Origin: Deuterostichococcus epilithicus
Lineage: Eukaryota; Chlorophyta; Trebouxiophyceae; Prasiolales; Stichococcaceae
Direction of reading: 5' to 3'
Length of the DNA: 64,000 nucleotides
NCBI GenBank assembly: GCA_033439295.1
Contig: JAVTLE010000021.1
Coordinates: 2,728,009-2,792,008, forward strand
Shown: positions 12,149-23,519 of the stretch, piece by piece
Layout: each line of letters begins with the position of its first letter
Numbering within the stretch: position 1 is the first letter of the stretch
Made by a program: the position numbers and the translations under genes
The notes under the pieces: generated by a model
The model's input: the letters and a program-made list of their open reading frames with translations, nothing else
What the model was told of the DNA's origin: nothing
The model's database searches: none

Positions 12149-12695
12149 CAGCTTCAGACGATTCTACGGTGTCAGTCAGCTCTGACAATATTCCAATGTG
12201 CTGCGAAAGTGGTCTGCCAAATGCACTGGAATGCAATCCGTTTGCGAGTTGCTGCGACCGATCCTCACATGCCGCGCTCTCGTTCGGCGATTGCCGGCTT
12301 TGGACAAGCAGCTTTGCGATCTGGAATTTTGCAAGTGGCAAAGTGAACTTGTAAAGAGGCAAATGTGAGGCAAAATTGCGAGGCGCCACTGTGAGTTCAT
12401 GCAGCAGCCAGCGGCATTGGATCAGAGACTTGGCTTGCATCCTGCTCTAGACTCTAGACGCTCTCTACAGGATGCCTCAACCTCATCTTGTCGTGAGACG
12501 AAACATCACCGCCAATAGAAGGCACGACTGGCGTCCGTTACACGCTGCCAACACAACCAGGGACTGCTGCCCGGCGGAGCATTTCTGTGAGCAATGCCAC
12601 CAGAGCGTTCAACCGCATCGCAACAGCAGCTGCACAAAGCTGCTGTGACAGTCGCCACTGGCGCAAACGGCCAGAGCGTCCAGTCAAGTAAACTT
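12149..12695. promoter_or_regulatory. EMG1 upstream region and NCBP1 3' flank
   Basis: About 550 bases between tandem minus-strand genes. It contains the likely NCBP1 poly(A) signal. No other feature is visible. Confidence 0.4.
12538..12542 (-). promoter_or_regulatory. TGTAA poly(A) signal for NCBP1
   Basis: TGTAA on the minus strand about 155 bases after the NCBP1 stop at 12696. Confidence 0.5.
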
Positions 12696-15600
12696 TCAGA
12701 GACGCAGGCTGAGGGTTGCCGCTTGCCGCACGTCTGCAGCAACGGACCCCTCCCCGAACAGCTCGCCCTCAAGCCTCGCCGCCAACGGCGCCAGTTGCAG
12801 GAAATACTTGCGCAGGAAAGAGCGCAGGCTGTACAGCGCAAAGGCGCGCCACGCTGCATCGGCCGACAGGCCACCCTCGCTGCTGCCATTGGCCGCCCCT
12901 GCCTCCGCCTCTGCTGCCTCCAGAGGCGTTGCTGCCAGCAGCTCTTTGAACGCCCCCAGCGTCTGCAGCAGAAGCGCCTGCACGCATCCGCAGAAATGGA
13001 CCGTGATTGTGTTCAGCAGGGGCAGTGGTTGCGCCTTGCTGCCGCAAGCTGGGTGAACAAGCAGGTGAATGGGCAGCCGGACGGATCACTGGCTGATTTG
13101 GAGGGCATCCACAGCAGGGACCACGTCTACTGCCCAATCCTTCAGTGCCCAGCGCTCCAGCTTGCAGGGGCAGCAGCAGCGCCACAGCAGAGGCGGCGCG
13201 GCAGAGGCGACGGATGTGGCACCTCCTGCTCGGCTACTGCGGCGTCGAGCGCCGCCTGCGGCTGCGCGACGGCGGCCGCCACCTCCTCGTCCGTCAGCTC
13301 CGGGTTCATCTCCCGCAGCTCCACGCTGCCCATCGCCACATCGTCGCGCGCGTCCTGTGCGTCACGACAACATGCGCTCCGAGTCGAGTGGAGGCACGGC
13401 AGGTAGATCATGCAAACATTCCTCGCCTGGCATGCCCTGTAGGACCTCAAACGGCGCCCGGCCGCGGCCCGCGCAGGCCGCTGGCCAAGCATGCTGTCGC
13501 AGATTAGCGGACATCTGCCCCTGTGCCGGCAGCCCGCCACAGCCGCGCGCTTCGTGCAAGGCCCACCACCTGAGAACCATCAGACTGCAATGAACTAGAG
13601 CGGTTGCGTGCCTGCGTGCGGGCGAGCGTCTTGTTGACGGCGGCGTACAGCGCCTCCCACGCCAGCCCCGCGCCCAGCTCGTCGTCGAAACGCTTGCGCG
13701 ACAGCTCGCCAAACGCCCAGGCCACGATGGAGGCGCCGGTCACCAGGCGCAGCGCCATGAGGCGGTCGATGGCCATGGCGGCCCGCTGCGGGGACGACGT
13801 CCACACAGCCGCGGCGGCGCTGATCATGGCCTGCTCGCCCTGCGGGGAGCGGCGCGCGACGGTTTGCGCATGTTGCGGCAACAGGAAGCTCCGGGTGCAT
13901 GCTGCACTGGTCCTCGACCGCAGTCTCATCGACATCGCTAGTTGCAATGAGACGACAGAGTGGAGATCCTCCCTGTCGGCAGGGCATCCTAGACCAGGCG
14001 AAGGATGGCGCTTCTGCACCTCCGCGACTGACCCTCGGGGTGCGCGACGACACCCTCAGCCATGGCTCGATCAGGTGGAGGGCCCCACCTCCGGGCCGGC
14101 CAGCTCCAGCAGCGCCTGCAGCAGCGCCTGGTACCGCTCCAGCGCCACCAGCGTGTGCGTGAAGCTCTTGCTTCCGGCAACCAGCAGCCCCCGCGCCGCA
14201 GCGGCGCACGCGGCGGCCGGGCCACCCAGCCGCTGCACCAGGTCGCCGCCCATGAACTCGGCGAGCACATCCTCCACCAGCATCTTGCGCTTGACCTGCG
14301 CGTTTTGCAGAATGCGGGTTCATGTAGTGTTCTTCAGATTCAGGGTTTAGGGCTGCACCTGGTCGCCGCCCACGGGTTCAGCCAGCAAGTTCTCTCCACC
14401 AGCATCTCGCGCTTCACTTGCACTCACAGTGCGCTGAGCTCGAGATTCAGGGATTAAAGCACCACACGACCGCCCGCGCAAACTTCTGCATGCGTGCGTA
14501 CTCCTCAGGTTTATGTTTGCTTTGATCCGTCAGTCTGTGCGCCACAAACCCACTCCACAGCCTCTGCACAGGAAAGCCCCACACTTTACGTGGAAGTTCT
14601 GCTTGCTTGCTTTCGCATTCTCTGGCGCACCATCTGCAACAGGTTGGCGGCGGTGGCGGCCTCCAGCGCGTCAGCATCGTCAACCCCTGCTGCCGCAGCG
14701 CCGGGCGCCGGCAGCTGCTGCGGCGCAGGCGGCGGGGGCATGAGCGTATGGAAGGCCTCCGGCACTGCCGCTTGGATGCGGTCGTAGTAGGACAGCCGCA
14801 CCAGCCGTGCCATGACGGCCGCCACGAAGTGCCTGCGCATTTGCATGCATTGACACTGTTGCCAGATCCGGCAGCTGCTCCGGCCGCGCCAACAGCAACG
14901 CCAAGGAGACGAGCCCGCATGGCAGCCCGGGCCTGTGCTGCCATATGCCGACACTCCAAGCTCTCAGCAGTCTTGTCAAGCTGCTGCCAACGCCTAAAGC
15001 ACTCTGTCAGTGCACACACTGCTCTGCAGTGGTCCGAAACGTGCATGCCGGCAGGATGCACATGGCCGTGCACCGCCCAATGGTTAGAGACCGCCTTCAC
15101 GACTGCCGCAGAACCAAGGCAGGAGGGGTCAGAGCCGCCGGCGGCGCACCGCTGCGCATCGTGCGGCGGCGCGGTGAGCACGTGACCCCACTTGGCCCAG
15201 GGCCACACGTACTCGAAGTTGGACAGGTGGTACGCCAGCCACTCCGCCAGCCGCTCCCGGACCTCCGGGTCCGCATTCTTCAGCCTGCGGCACATTGAAC
15301 CATGATGCTCGTGTCCAGCTTGGCTGCAGGTCAGCTGTCGACAGTAGAAGACTGCCCAGTTGGAGACCAGCCGCTACGCCGGCTGCTCTCGCGCCTCTGG
15401 GACTACGTTCCTCAGCCTGCGGCGGCGTACAGGGTGCTGACACTAGGGCTCGGGCAGCTTGAATGCTATGCAGCCGGACTGCTCCAAAGTGACACGCACA
15501 GAGGGCTGCGCCGGCTGCTCCGGTTGCTCGCGGTGCGCAAGCATGGGCAGCGCGACAAGCCCTTTCCTACACTTGTTGGATGGAAAACAAAGAAGGTCGA

Positions 15601-18600
15601 GCACAATTGATCTCCCACCGGGCGAAGCACTCGCGGACGCAGGCGGACATTGATCTCGGGAAAGTGGGCAGCAGCTTGCACAGGTCCACCATGAGGGCGG
15701 CGTAGGCGACGGGCTTGTGCGCCGGCGCCGGCACGCGCAGCAGCTGCGAGAAAAGCGCCTCCGCCAGCAGCGACTCGTACTTGTACGGGATCGGCAGCCC
15801 TGCAGCATTTCGCAAGGACTCACCAAGCCTGCGATTACATGTGAACAACAGAACAGAATCTTACGAGCTTCCCAGCTAGCCTGCAGCAAGCAGACTGCAA
15901 TCGTGCAAGATCGCAGACCTGAGGCGCAATTGTGGGCAGTAGAACTGGCAGCCCGGCGACCGAGTTCTAGGCGTCATCCTCTCTTGTCCGTTTGATATAG
16001 ACAGTGTTCTGAGCTTTTTAAGCAGCAGCTTGCGGTGGCTGGCAGCAGCTGCAGGGATGCCAGCAGCCTGTGCACAGCTCTAACTTGGCGCTGCAGCATC
16101 ACAGCGGCGGCGTACGCCAGCAAGCCGTCATGGCACTATGGCGCACGGCGCTGGCACTGTCACTCAATCCGGCAGCCTGCAGCTGTTCGCTGTGGGGGAG
16201 CAGCACCGGACGCACAGCCGGCCTCAAATGGAGTACCATCCTTTCAAAGTCAATTCGCAGCTGTCAAGTTGCAGCGTGAAAGGAGGAAACAGGAAAAAGG
16301 GCGGTCGTACCTGATGCCAGGCGCACGGCTGACTCCACGCGGTCGCCGTCAAAGTACAGCATCGAGTCCAGGATGTAGTCTTGTGCTATGAGGCGGTCCA
16401 GCGGCGGTCGGCCGCCGCCCGTGGCGTCCGCCGACAGCAGCGCGATGCTGCCGCGCGGTGGAAAGGCCGCTGTGACGGCCGCTGCGGCCTGCGTAGCCAT
16501 ATTGTCAGCTGTCAAAAATCAGTTTCAGGTAGTCAGCAGAGGCAGGGATGACGCGCACTTAGACAGGATGCAACCAGCCAGACCGGCCGAGCCAAGGAAG
16601 GGAGCTACAACCAAGCAAATGAGGAGAAGCGCAGAGCAAGGAAAGGACACCTCGGCAGAAGGCGCATTGGGTGGGATGCCGAGCGGGTTGCGCGGCACCG
16701 CCAGCAGCGGCAGCTTTGCCGGCTCGCCCGACGCCAGCACTGCCTCGTACTCCTGCAGCAGTGCAGTTGCATGTCACATTGATATCGGGATTTGCAGCCG
16801 TTCCAGCCGCCACGTCATGACAGCACCATCCAGGAATCTCTCCTGTCACAGGAGCGGCTGACATGGTTTGCGAGGCATGATGTTGCTTGATAGCTCGTGA
16901 ATAGCAAATTGCAGGTACGAAACGCCAGAGCGGCGACGTGGGGTGCACCTGCAGCTCCCGGCGCGGGACGGTCTCCAGCTGCCACTCGCCCGACTCCCGC
17001 CAGGCGCACACCGCGTCCCAGGCCTGCCCCAGGAAGCTGGCGCCGCCGCTGTCGCTCCTGCATTGGCAAGCAGCTGCTGAAGAACTCGATGAGAACTCGC
17101 AATCTCCCAGGAGGCTGGAGCGATGCTGGTGGCTGGGCGGCCACACGTGCAGAGTGCGCCAGAGAGGTGCCACCGTCTGCGGCGCCTGAGCCCCGGGCGG
17201 GAGAGACCACCTGACACATCATCCAACCTTGCACCAAGGATTGCCGCTGTCTCTTGCACACTCGCTCTCGCGCATCAATCATGGTACGGTTGCCGAGCGA
17301 GCCAACACGCGCACTGTGCGGCGGCGTCCTCGGGCCCGTTGGCGGCGAAGAAGGGCGCCAGGCCTGGCTGCGCCGCACGCGGCCGCGCCGCCATGTACGC
17401 CCCCGCCGCCTCCCACAGACGGTCCAGGTCGCCCGCCGCCGCGCCGCCCATGAGCTGCTCGCCGCCAAAGGGCAGTGCCGCCAGCGCCGCATACACCAGG
17501 CTGTCCGTGTATGGCTGCCAAGCGCGGCCTTCGTCGTCCCCGCCCCTCACCGCACCTGCAGGCTCATTCCCTATTGTAAGTGTGCTGCCGGAAGCAAGAT
17601 GTGATCACACCTCCATGTAACAATGCGCTGCACGTCGCACAGGCGCCATGGCCGGCTTCGACCGGCTTCGGCGTCCCAGCTCTTGCACCGGCGCCGCATC
17701 GCGCGCACGCGCGAAACGTGCACCACTCGTTGTGTCGACCATGTCGCTGTCGTCGACCCACCTTCCTGCGCAATGTCCAGCGCCGCACGCACCACCCCCT
17801 CCAGCGCGGCTATGACCGCGCTCGGGTGCAGCACGCCGGGCACCACCAGCGCCGCCAGCAAGCGCAGCAGCAGGCGCGCGCGCGTGCGGTCGCAGCCCGC
17901 CAGCGCCGCCTCGAACCCCGCCGCCGCCTGCTGCACGAGGGCGCCCACGAAGTCGCCGTCGTCCGCGTTCAGCAGCCCTGTGCGACAAGCACGAGCTGCA
18001 TCAATGACATGCCTTGTTCCCTGCGCAATCAGACGTCAGTCTTTCGTTGCGCATTCAACACCGCCACGAAGTTGCCGTCGTCTGCGTTCAGCAGCCCGTT
18101 CCGGGAGCACCAGCCGCATCAGAAAGCCGCTTCCTCTGTACCTTTTAAAAGCTGCTGCGCAAAGAAAGGCCAAGCTTCGACTTGCCCTCGGAGCGGTCAA
18201 TCGGTGCACATCGGTGCTGGCGGGGCCACTGTCCGAAAGCAAGCGCAGCATGTGCAGCTCCGAGTATGGCAAGGAGGATCGAGGTGCAGCCCGAACCAGC
18301 AGCATGGAAAACGAGGCACTGTACAAGGAGGCTGCCAGCGGCTGTCCAGCGCTTGCGCAGTTCAGTCTCCGAACTCACCAATGAGCAGAGCGTAGGTAGG
18401 CACTTTGCAGCCGAGCTCCACGACAGAGTCCAGCAGGAACTGGGTCACAGGCGCCGGCTTGGCATGCATCAGCCGCCGCATGTTCTGCGACATCTCCTCC
18501 ACCTGCTGCTCCGCCGGTCGCTCGTCTGCCTGGCCCCGCTACAGGCAGGGATCGGGGGAGGCATATTGGGCTTGCGGCACGAGCGGCATCGGGGCGCAGC

Positions 18601-18857
18601 ATTTGACAGGACAACATGACGGCCAGATTGGTTCACTTGACAAGACATCAGAGAATTACGACTGTATCCTGGCCTACCTGTTTGCGGTCGCCGAGGTAGA
18701 ACAGGTCGTAGCACAGGGAGCGCAGCCCATCATCCTCCTGCTCCTCCCTCTTCCGCTTGTTGTCATTGCGGAAGCCACCGCCGCCGCCGCCAGCAGCACC
18801 TTGGTCCGAGCTCCGGCGCGGGGCGCTGCTGTAGTGCGACACGCGGCGATCGCCCAT
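12696..18857 (-). CDS. NCBP1: Nuclear cap-binding protein subunit 1 (CBP80)
   Basis: A large gene whose conserved blocks appear in family order. The N-terminus is 18678-18857 (MGDRRVSHYSSAPRRSSDQG). The first MIF4G domain continues in 18379-18529, 17762-17977, 17315-17555 and the exon starting at 17057. Later blocks are DRLIAQDYILDSMLYFDGDR near 16400, LLAEALFSQLLRVPAPAHKP near 15740 and LAYHLSNFEYVWPWAKWGHV near 15220. RLSYYDRIQAAVPEAF lies near 14780, KSFTHTLVALERYQALLQAL near 14130 and AAMAIDRLMALRLVTGASIV near 13740. The C-terminus is in 13223 upward, then 12696-12977. It binds capped RNA with CBP20 in the nucleus. The AVAIDRMM-like and C-terminal blocks resemble plant CBP80 most. Several weakly conserved linker exons are not resolved. 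Three introns carry broken copies of the next exon. Confidence 0.9.
14227..14460 (-). repeat. Tandem copy of an NCBP1 exon start inside the preceding intron
   Basis: The exon beginning MLVEDVLAEFMGGDLVQ (ending near 14302) has a diverged copy at about 14341-14430, offset 120 bases at GGTCGCCGCC. Flanking intron sequence is copied too: AGATTCAGGG occurs at 14336 and 14443. The copy lies upstream in transcription and no longer reads like the protein. Confidence 0.75.
15190..15530 (-). repeat. Degenerate copies of the HLSNF exon start in an NCBP1 intron
   Basis: The real exon opens at about 15287 with LKNADPEVRERLAEW after a CCGCAG acceptor. A copy with the same acceptor and a related opening (LRNVVPEARE) lies about 132 bases upstream in transcription, near 15330-15420, and soon meets a stop. 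A third, weaker trace of the same C/G-rich segment lies near 15485-15530. Confidence 0.65.
17945..18115 (-). repeat. Tandem copy of NCBP1 exon 3 start
   Basis: The segment coding LLNADDGDFVGAL (17940-17977) recurs at about 18055-18100, offset 119 bases at GCGTTCAGCAGCCC. The downstream CAGCCGCATCA/GAGCTGCATCA tract is also shared. The copy sits in the intron before the real exon. Confidence 0.75.
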
Positions 18858-19461
18858 TGCGGAGGTGCGGGTCAGCTATCGCCCTTCGTGCCGCTGCCGC
18901 TGGTGCGCCGGCTAGTACAAGAGCATGAGAAGTGTGCAGCCCAGCGGCAGCGAGACTGCTCTGTCAGCTAGCACGCTGCTCTTCCGACGCCGTCTCTGAA
19001 GCCCTGCCGGGTGCTGAGTCCGGATTTGCCGGCTGGACCGATCCACGATCAGACAGTACAGTATCGCACCTATGAGCCGTGCAGGCTTCACAGCAACACA
19101 ACAAGCCGTACAAACGAAGCCGCTTCTTCAGACAGGCGTGAAATGGGGAAGTGGCCGGTCACAGCCCAGCAAATTTGCTTTCTTATAATAGAGCTATAAC
19201 CAGATCAAACAGGAGCGGGGGCTGCCAGCGACTTCGAAACTCGCTTGCACCTGCTGCGCCTCAGCAGTTTCTGTGGCACGCTCAGACGTCTCGAATGAAT
19301 CAGACATCGACAGCATCGTCCAAATTTTTCAGAGAAGCGCCTTGGTACCATCTGGTCACAGCACGACCAAACCTTTGAATTGCTGTCGCAGAGCTGAGCA
19401 CATTGCCGTGCACGAAAGCTCAAGGAAGCGGCATGTGACCTGATACAACTAACTAGTCAGC
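18858..19461. promoter_or_regulatory. Divergent intergenic region NCBP1 / HROB
   Basis: About 600 bases between the starts of two opposite-strand genes, so it should contain both promoters. No repeat or RNA gene is seen. Confidence 0.45.
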
Positions 19462-22400
19462 ATGGACGATGAGTTCGCCTTGGAGCTGGAGGACGTGGAC
19501 GATGCTCCTCCGGCCATCCCACGGCCGGCACTGCTGCGGCGGCAGCAGCAGCAGCAGCAACCACAGCGGCTACAAGCAGCAGCTTCGTCAAGTGCTCCAC
19601 TGAACCAGCACCAGCAGCTCCCTTGTGCGGCCGCTGCGCCTCCACAAGTGGGCCTGCCACAGCAGCGGGCGTCAGCACAGCATGACTACACACAGTCTGC
19701 TGGAGTCTTCGCTGATGACTCGGACTCGGAGGAGATGCTTCCCGGCGGACACCCAGATGCCAGCGTGGCGCCACTGCTGCCTCAATCGCAGCATGGCAGC
19801 CAGGCAGCAGCACCGCAGCAGGCAGTGGCGCCGCCGGTGGTCACGCAGCAGCAGCAGCAGCATATAGAGCGACCTCTCGACATGGACCTGGACGAGGATG
19901 AACATGCGACGCCAGCGGCCCGCCAGCAGGCCTCACAGCCGCTGCCGCACAATGCGTCAAAGCCGCCGCATGCATTGGCAGCACACAGGACTTTGCAGCA
20001 GGCGCAGCCCCAGCGGCGACCCGTGCCGCCGCAGAGCCTGCCGCAGGCTTCGCAGCAGCCGAGCCCGCAGCTGCCGCCAGACTGGTTGCAGCCAGGAACA
20101 CCAATGCTAGCGTCGCCGGCAGCGTTGGCCAACGGCGGGTTCGCAGCGCGGCGCGACAGCCAGCCGCCGGCAAAACAGCAGAGGACGCAGGAGCCTCACC
20201 CTCAGCAGCCCATGCGTGGCGACAGCCAGCCGCCGGCAAAACAGCAGAGGACGCAAGAGCCTTACCCTCAGCAGCCCATGACGGCGCAGCTGCGGCAGCT
20301 GCCGCCATGCAGCTCAGCGCGCTCCCAGCCTGCAGGTGCTGCACCTGTCGGGATCCATTCACAGCAGCGGCAGCAGCAGCAGCAGGGGCGGTTCCTGTCC
20401 TACCAGTCACAGCAAGCGCTGCTGGCAGCGCCAGCGCAGGCGCTGCAGTCGCAGCGAGCAGATCTGTCTCAGCCGGCAGCCCCATCGCATCTGGTGCCAT
20501 CTGTTTCAGCAGGCAGCCAGTACCCTGCAGCACAGCAGAGGTCGCAGCTGCCACGTGCCAGCCAAGGAGAGGGCATGCATGCCGATGCGGCGGACGCCAC
20601 TCCTGCAACCCAGCCAGATGCCATTGAGCCGGTGAGCTTGGGCATACATTCCCGGCCAGTTGGAGAGTTGTAGCAGGCAAGTCCACCTGGACACGTCCTT
20701 GTGGCAGCACTGTTGCTCAGGAGGGGCAGTTGCAGCACAGGCTTGCAGGCTTCCAACGTGTCTCTGGACCTTCACAGGTGGCTGCAATACCCGGTCCGGC
20801 AGGCGTGCTGCAGCGGCAGATGGCGGCGGGCGCTGTGCCGAACACCATGGCAGACCTCTTGGGCCTCACCCAGGCAAGCCACTGGCTACCGAAAGAACCT
20901 TTAAGAAGCTGCTTCCGAACCTGCGCTGTCAACCACCTGAGATGGGTTGCGATGGCTACACTTCAGTGCCTGAGGCGGGTCTGCCGCCGTTTTGCAGCTC
21001 ATCAAAGCTTGTGCTCATTACTGCGCAGGCGGCGGCCAGAGCGCGCCATGCGATGGACCCGAGGCAGCCGGCGGACCCGGACTTTCTGGCAGAGGCATGG
21101 CGCACGGCGCTCGACGCTCTGGACCTGACACACTTCGACGGTGCGGCTGCTCGTCAGGCAGTGCATGGGGGATGACTGTCCAAGCAAGTTCATCGGGATG
21201 CATCAAGCCACTGCTTGCTGCTTCATCGTCGTGGTTTCGCAACGACTCATCCTTCGCAGAAGCATGTTGAGCTGGCAGTGCACTGAAGCGCGCCGGGATG
21301 TTTGCGCGCAGAGGGCTCACCGACGCTGCGCCACACCGTGCGCCGGGTGCTCTCACATGGCGAGCCCTGCATGGTCCCGAGGGTGCGACCCCGCCGCGCC
21401 AGAGCTCCTTCAGCATCCCCCTCGCCGCAGCTACTTCAGTATCCCCTCGCCGCAGCGTCCTGCACGCGGACGTCACGTGTTTCGTGGCTGTATAAAACCC
21501 GCTGGCCGGTGTGGGACAACTCCTGACTTTTCCACACCAGCTTTTACTTTGTCTGCCTGGCGCCCGCAGATGCTGGTCCTGGTGGTGACTGTAGGCGCCG
21601 CACCCACCGGCGAGGGCTACATGACGGTCAAGGTTCGTTCCGCTGCCCCAGCTTGGGCACCCTGCTCTGCCCTCCGCAGCTCCACTGGGCATCGACGGAA
21701 GGATCTTCTGAATGCGACACATTGCTAATATGTCAGATGCGGCTGACAAAAAGGCACGCTCGTCCCTCGATGACCTCATTCTCCAGGACCAGTGGCCGCG
21801 CAGGACCCGACTGCCACCATGCGCGGCTGCCTGAGCAGGGAGGTGATGGCAGGCGAAGACTGCCCCAGGGCCGGTGCCGTGCTGATGCTGCAGCAGGTGT
21901 GCACGCCATCCGCACGAGGGGGTTGCGGACCTCTCCTGACAGCCAGCACGTGTCCTTGCTTTTGGCCTTGCTTTTGGGCAAAGCCCAAAGTTGCCGCCGG
22001 AGAATCAGTGCGGCATGGGCCCCTGCACCAGCAGCCTGTGTGACGCACGACCTGGGACGCACAGAAAGGACACAGGGCCACTGTGCGTCAAGCGCACGGT
22101 TTGTCTATGTTGTCGAAGTCAGTCCTCCCAGCTGCCGCGAGGATCCTTCTCGCCGAGTGCAGGTGCCCGTTCTGCCGCTCGGCTTTGGCGGCCCCTGCGT
22201 GCTGTGCGTCACGCCTCCCAACATCGTGCAGGTGCTCGTCTTTCTGCTCCCGCATCCCTGTCCCCATCTCATGACGCTCACCGCAAGTAGTAAATCGTTT
22301 GTCAGCCTGCAAGGCTCGAACACGCTGCCTGTCACGGTTTCCACAGATGCTGCCGCCGGACCCAGGCGGGCTGCCAAGCCAGGCCGGCGCAGCAACGGTG

Positions 22401-23129
22401 CAGCCCCTGCAGCAGCTACTGGCGTCGTCCGCGCTGGCGGCTCAGCAGCAGCGACAGCCCGGCGGACAGCCCAGCAGCGGTGGCGGCAGCCAGCGGACTG
22501 GGGCGCCGCTGCAAATAGAGTGCCCGGTGCCAAGCCAGCCAGCAGGCTCGTTACGCCAGCAGCGGCAGTCCCGGCCGCAGCAGGCAGCACGGGACGCCGC
22601 CGGGGCGCAGCAGCGGCAGCGGCAGGAGCAGCGACAGCGGGCGGCTGAGGAATACGCTCGGGCAGTGTCGCAGGCGCAGCAGCCGCCAGCGAGCTCAGGA
22701 GGCGGGCACCACTCAGGGCGCCCAGTCTCTGGCAGCCAGCGACCGGTGGACAGCCAGCCTCAGGCGCAGAATGCGTTTCCCAGCGCCGCGCCACAAAGCG
22801 GGTCCAACAGTCAGGCGGCGGCTATGCCGCTTCAGCGTGCAAGCGACCAACCGCAGTTGGCGGTCGCGACGCAGAGCGCCGCACATCGACAGGCCCTGCA
22901 CGCCGTGCCGCCGGCTTCCGCTGCCGACGCTGGCGGCCTGCAGAATCCTGTGCCGAGGCCCGTCTTTACTGATGCGACGAATGCAGGCGCTGCCGCGAGA
23001 TGCACGCCGCCCGCGCCGGTCATGCAACCTTGCTGCGGGCAGGGCGGGCGGCACCTCACCGTGCAAAGCACCGCGGGCGGTAGGACGGAGGACGAGGACA
23101 TGCTGCTAGACGGACTCGACGATTTCTAG
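19462..23129 (+). CDS. HROB: Homologous recombination OB-fold protein (HROB/MCM8IP-like)
   Basis: Eight exons keep frame: 19462-20631, 20778-20873, 21029-21140, 21312-21382, 21570-21632, 21804-21896, 22163-22231 and 22347-23129, giving 818 residues. The acidic start MDDEFALELEDVDD, the motif AAIPGPAGVLQRQM and WRTALDALDL precede an OB-fold. That fold is built from MLVLVVTVGAAPTGEGYMTV, DPTATMRGCLSREVM, GAVLMLQQ and CVTPPNIVQ, the pattern of the DUF4539 domain of HROB. HROB helps the MCM8-MCM9 helicase in recombination repair in animals. Long Gln/Pro/Ala-rich arms flank the domain, and the protein ends with acidic DEDMLLDGLDDF. Intron 2 appears to use a GC donor (CAG then GCAAGC). A 22-residue in-frame repeat lies at 20155-20286. 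Confidence 0.8.
20155..20286 (+). repeat. In-frame 66-base tandem repeat in HROB
   Basis: Two nearly identical 66-base units each encode DSQPPAKQQRTQEP plus a short tail. The length is a multiple of three, so the frame is kept. Confidence 0.9.
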
Positions 23130-23519
23130 GGATTGCGGGATTAATTTGTGAGCAATCTTCCTGGAATTCAAAGATATGTTCAATTTCCCCTCGCTTAGTC
23201 ATGCAATCTGCAACTCGGATTGTTCGCGCTCTCAGCTCGAGGCACTCTCGAGCTAAAACTTCTTGCTCACCCGATGATGTGATATATGAGACAGATGCCA
23301 GCACACTTGCCGAGCTGTGAAGCACTCCGCCTCGTTGGCCACTTGCAATCAATTTTGTGACAACTGCCGATGCAGCTTTCGGCACCCAGGGGAGGCCTAG
23401 GCTCATGTCCAAAGACTAACAACGTCATCCATAGGTAAGGGAAAATGGTACAACACTGCTGCCCCAATTTTGAAGATAAAATGCATTCTGGCACTGTGGG
23501 GTTCAACTACTCCTGCGCC
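23130..23519. promoter_or_regulatory. Gap between HROB and fibrillin gene
   Basis: A 390-base gap between tandem plus-strand genes. It is less GC-rich than its surroundings and carries the fibrillin 5' region. No coding exon is supported. Confidence 0.4.

Noticed and set aside
13142-13222. Peptide RWALKDWAVDVVPAVDALQ near 13100-13170 as an NCBP1 exon
   Set aside because: The flanking exons join directly (AVAEQE to ALLLQTLGAFKELL) as in plant CBP80, so this lies in an intron.
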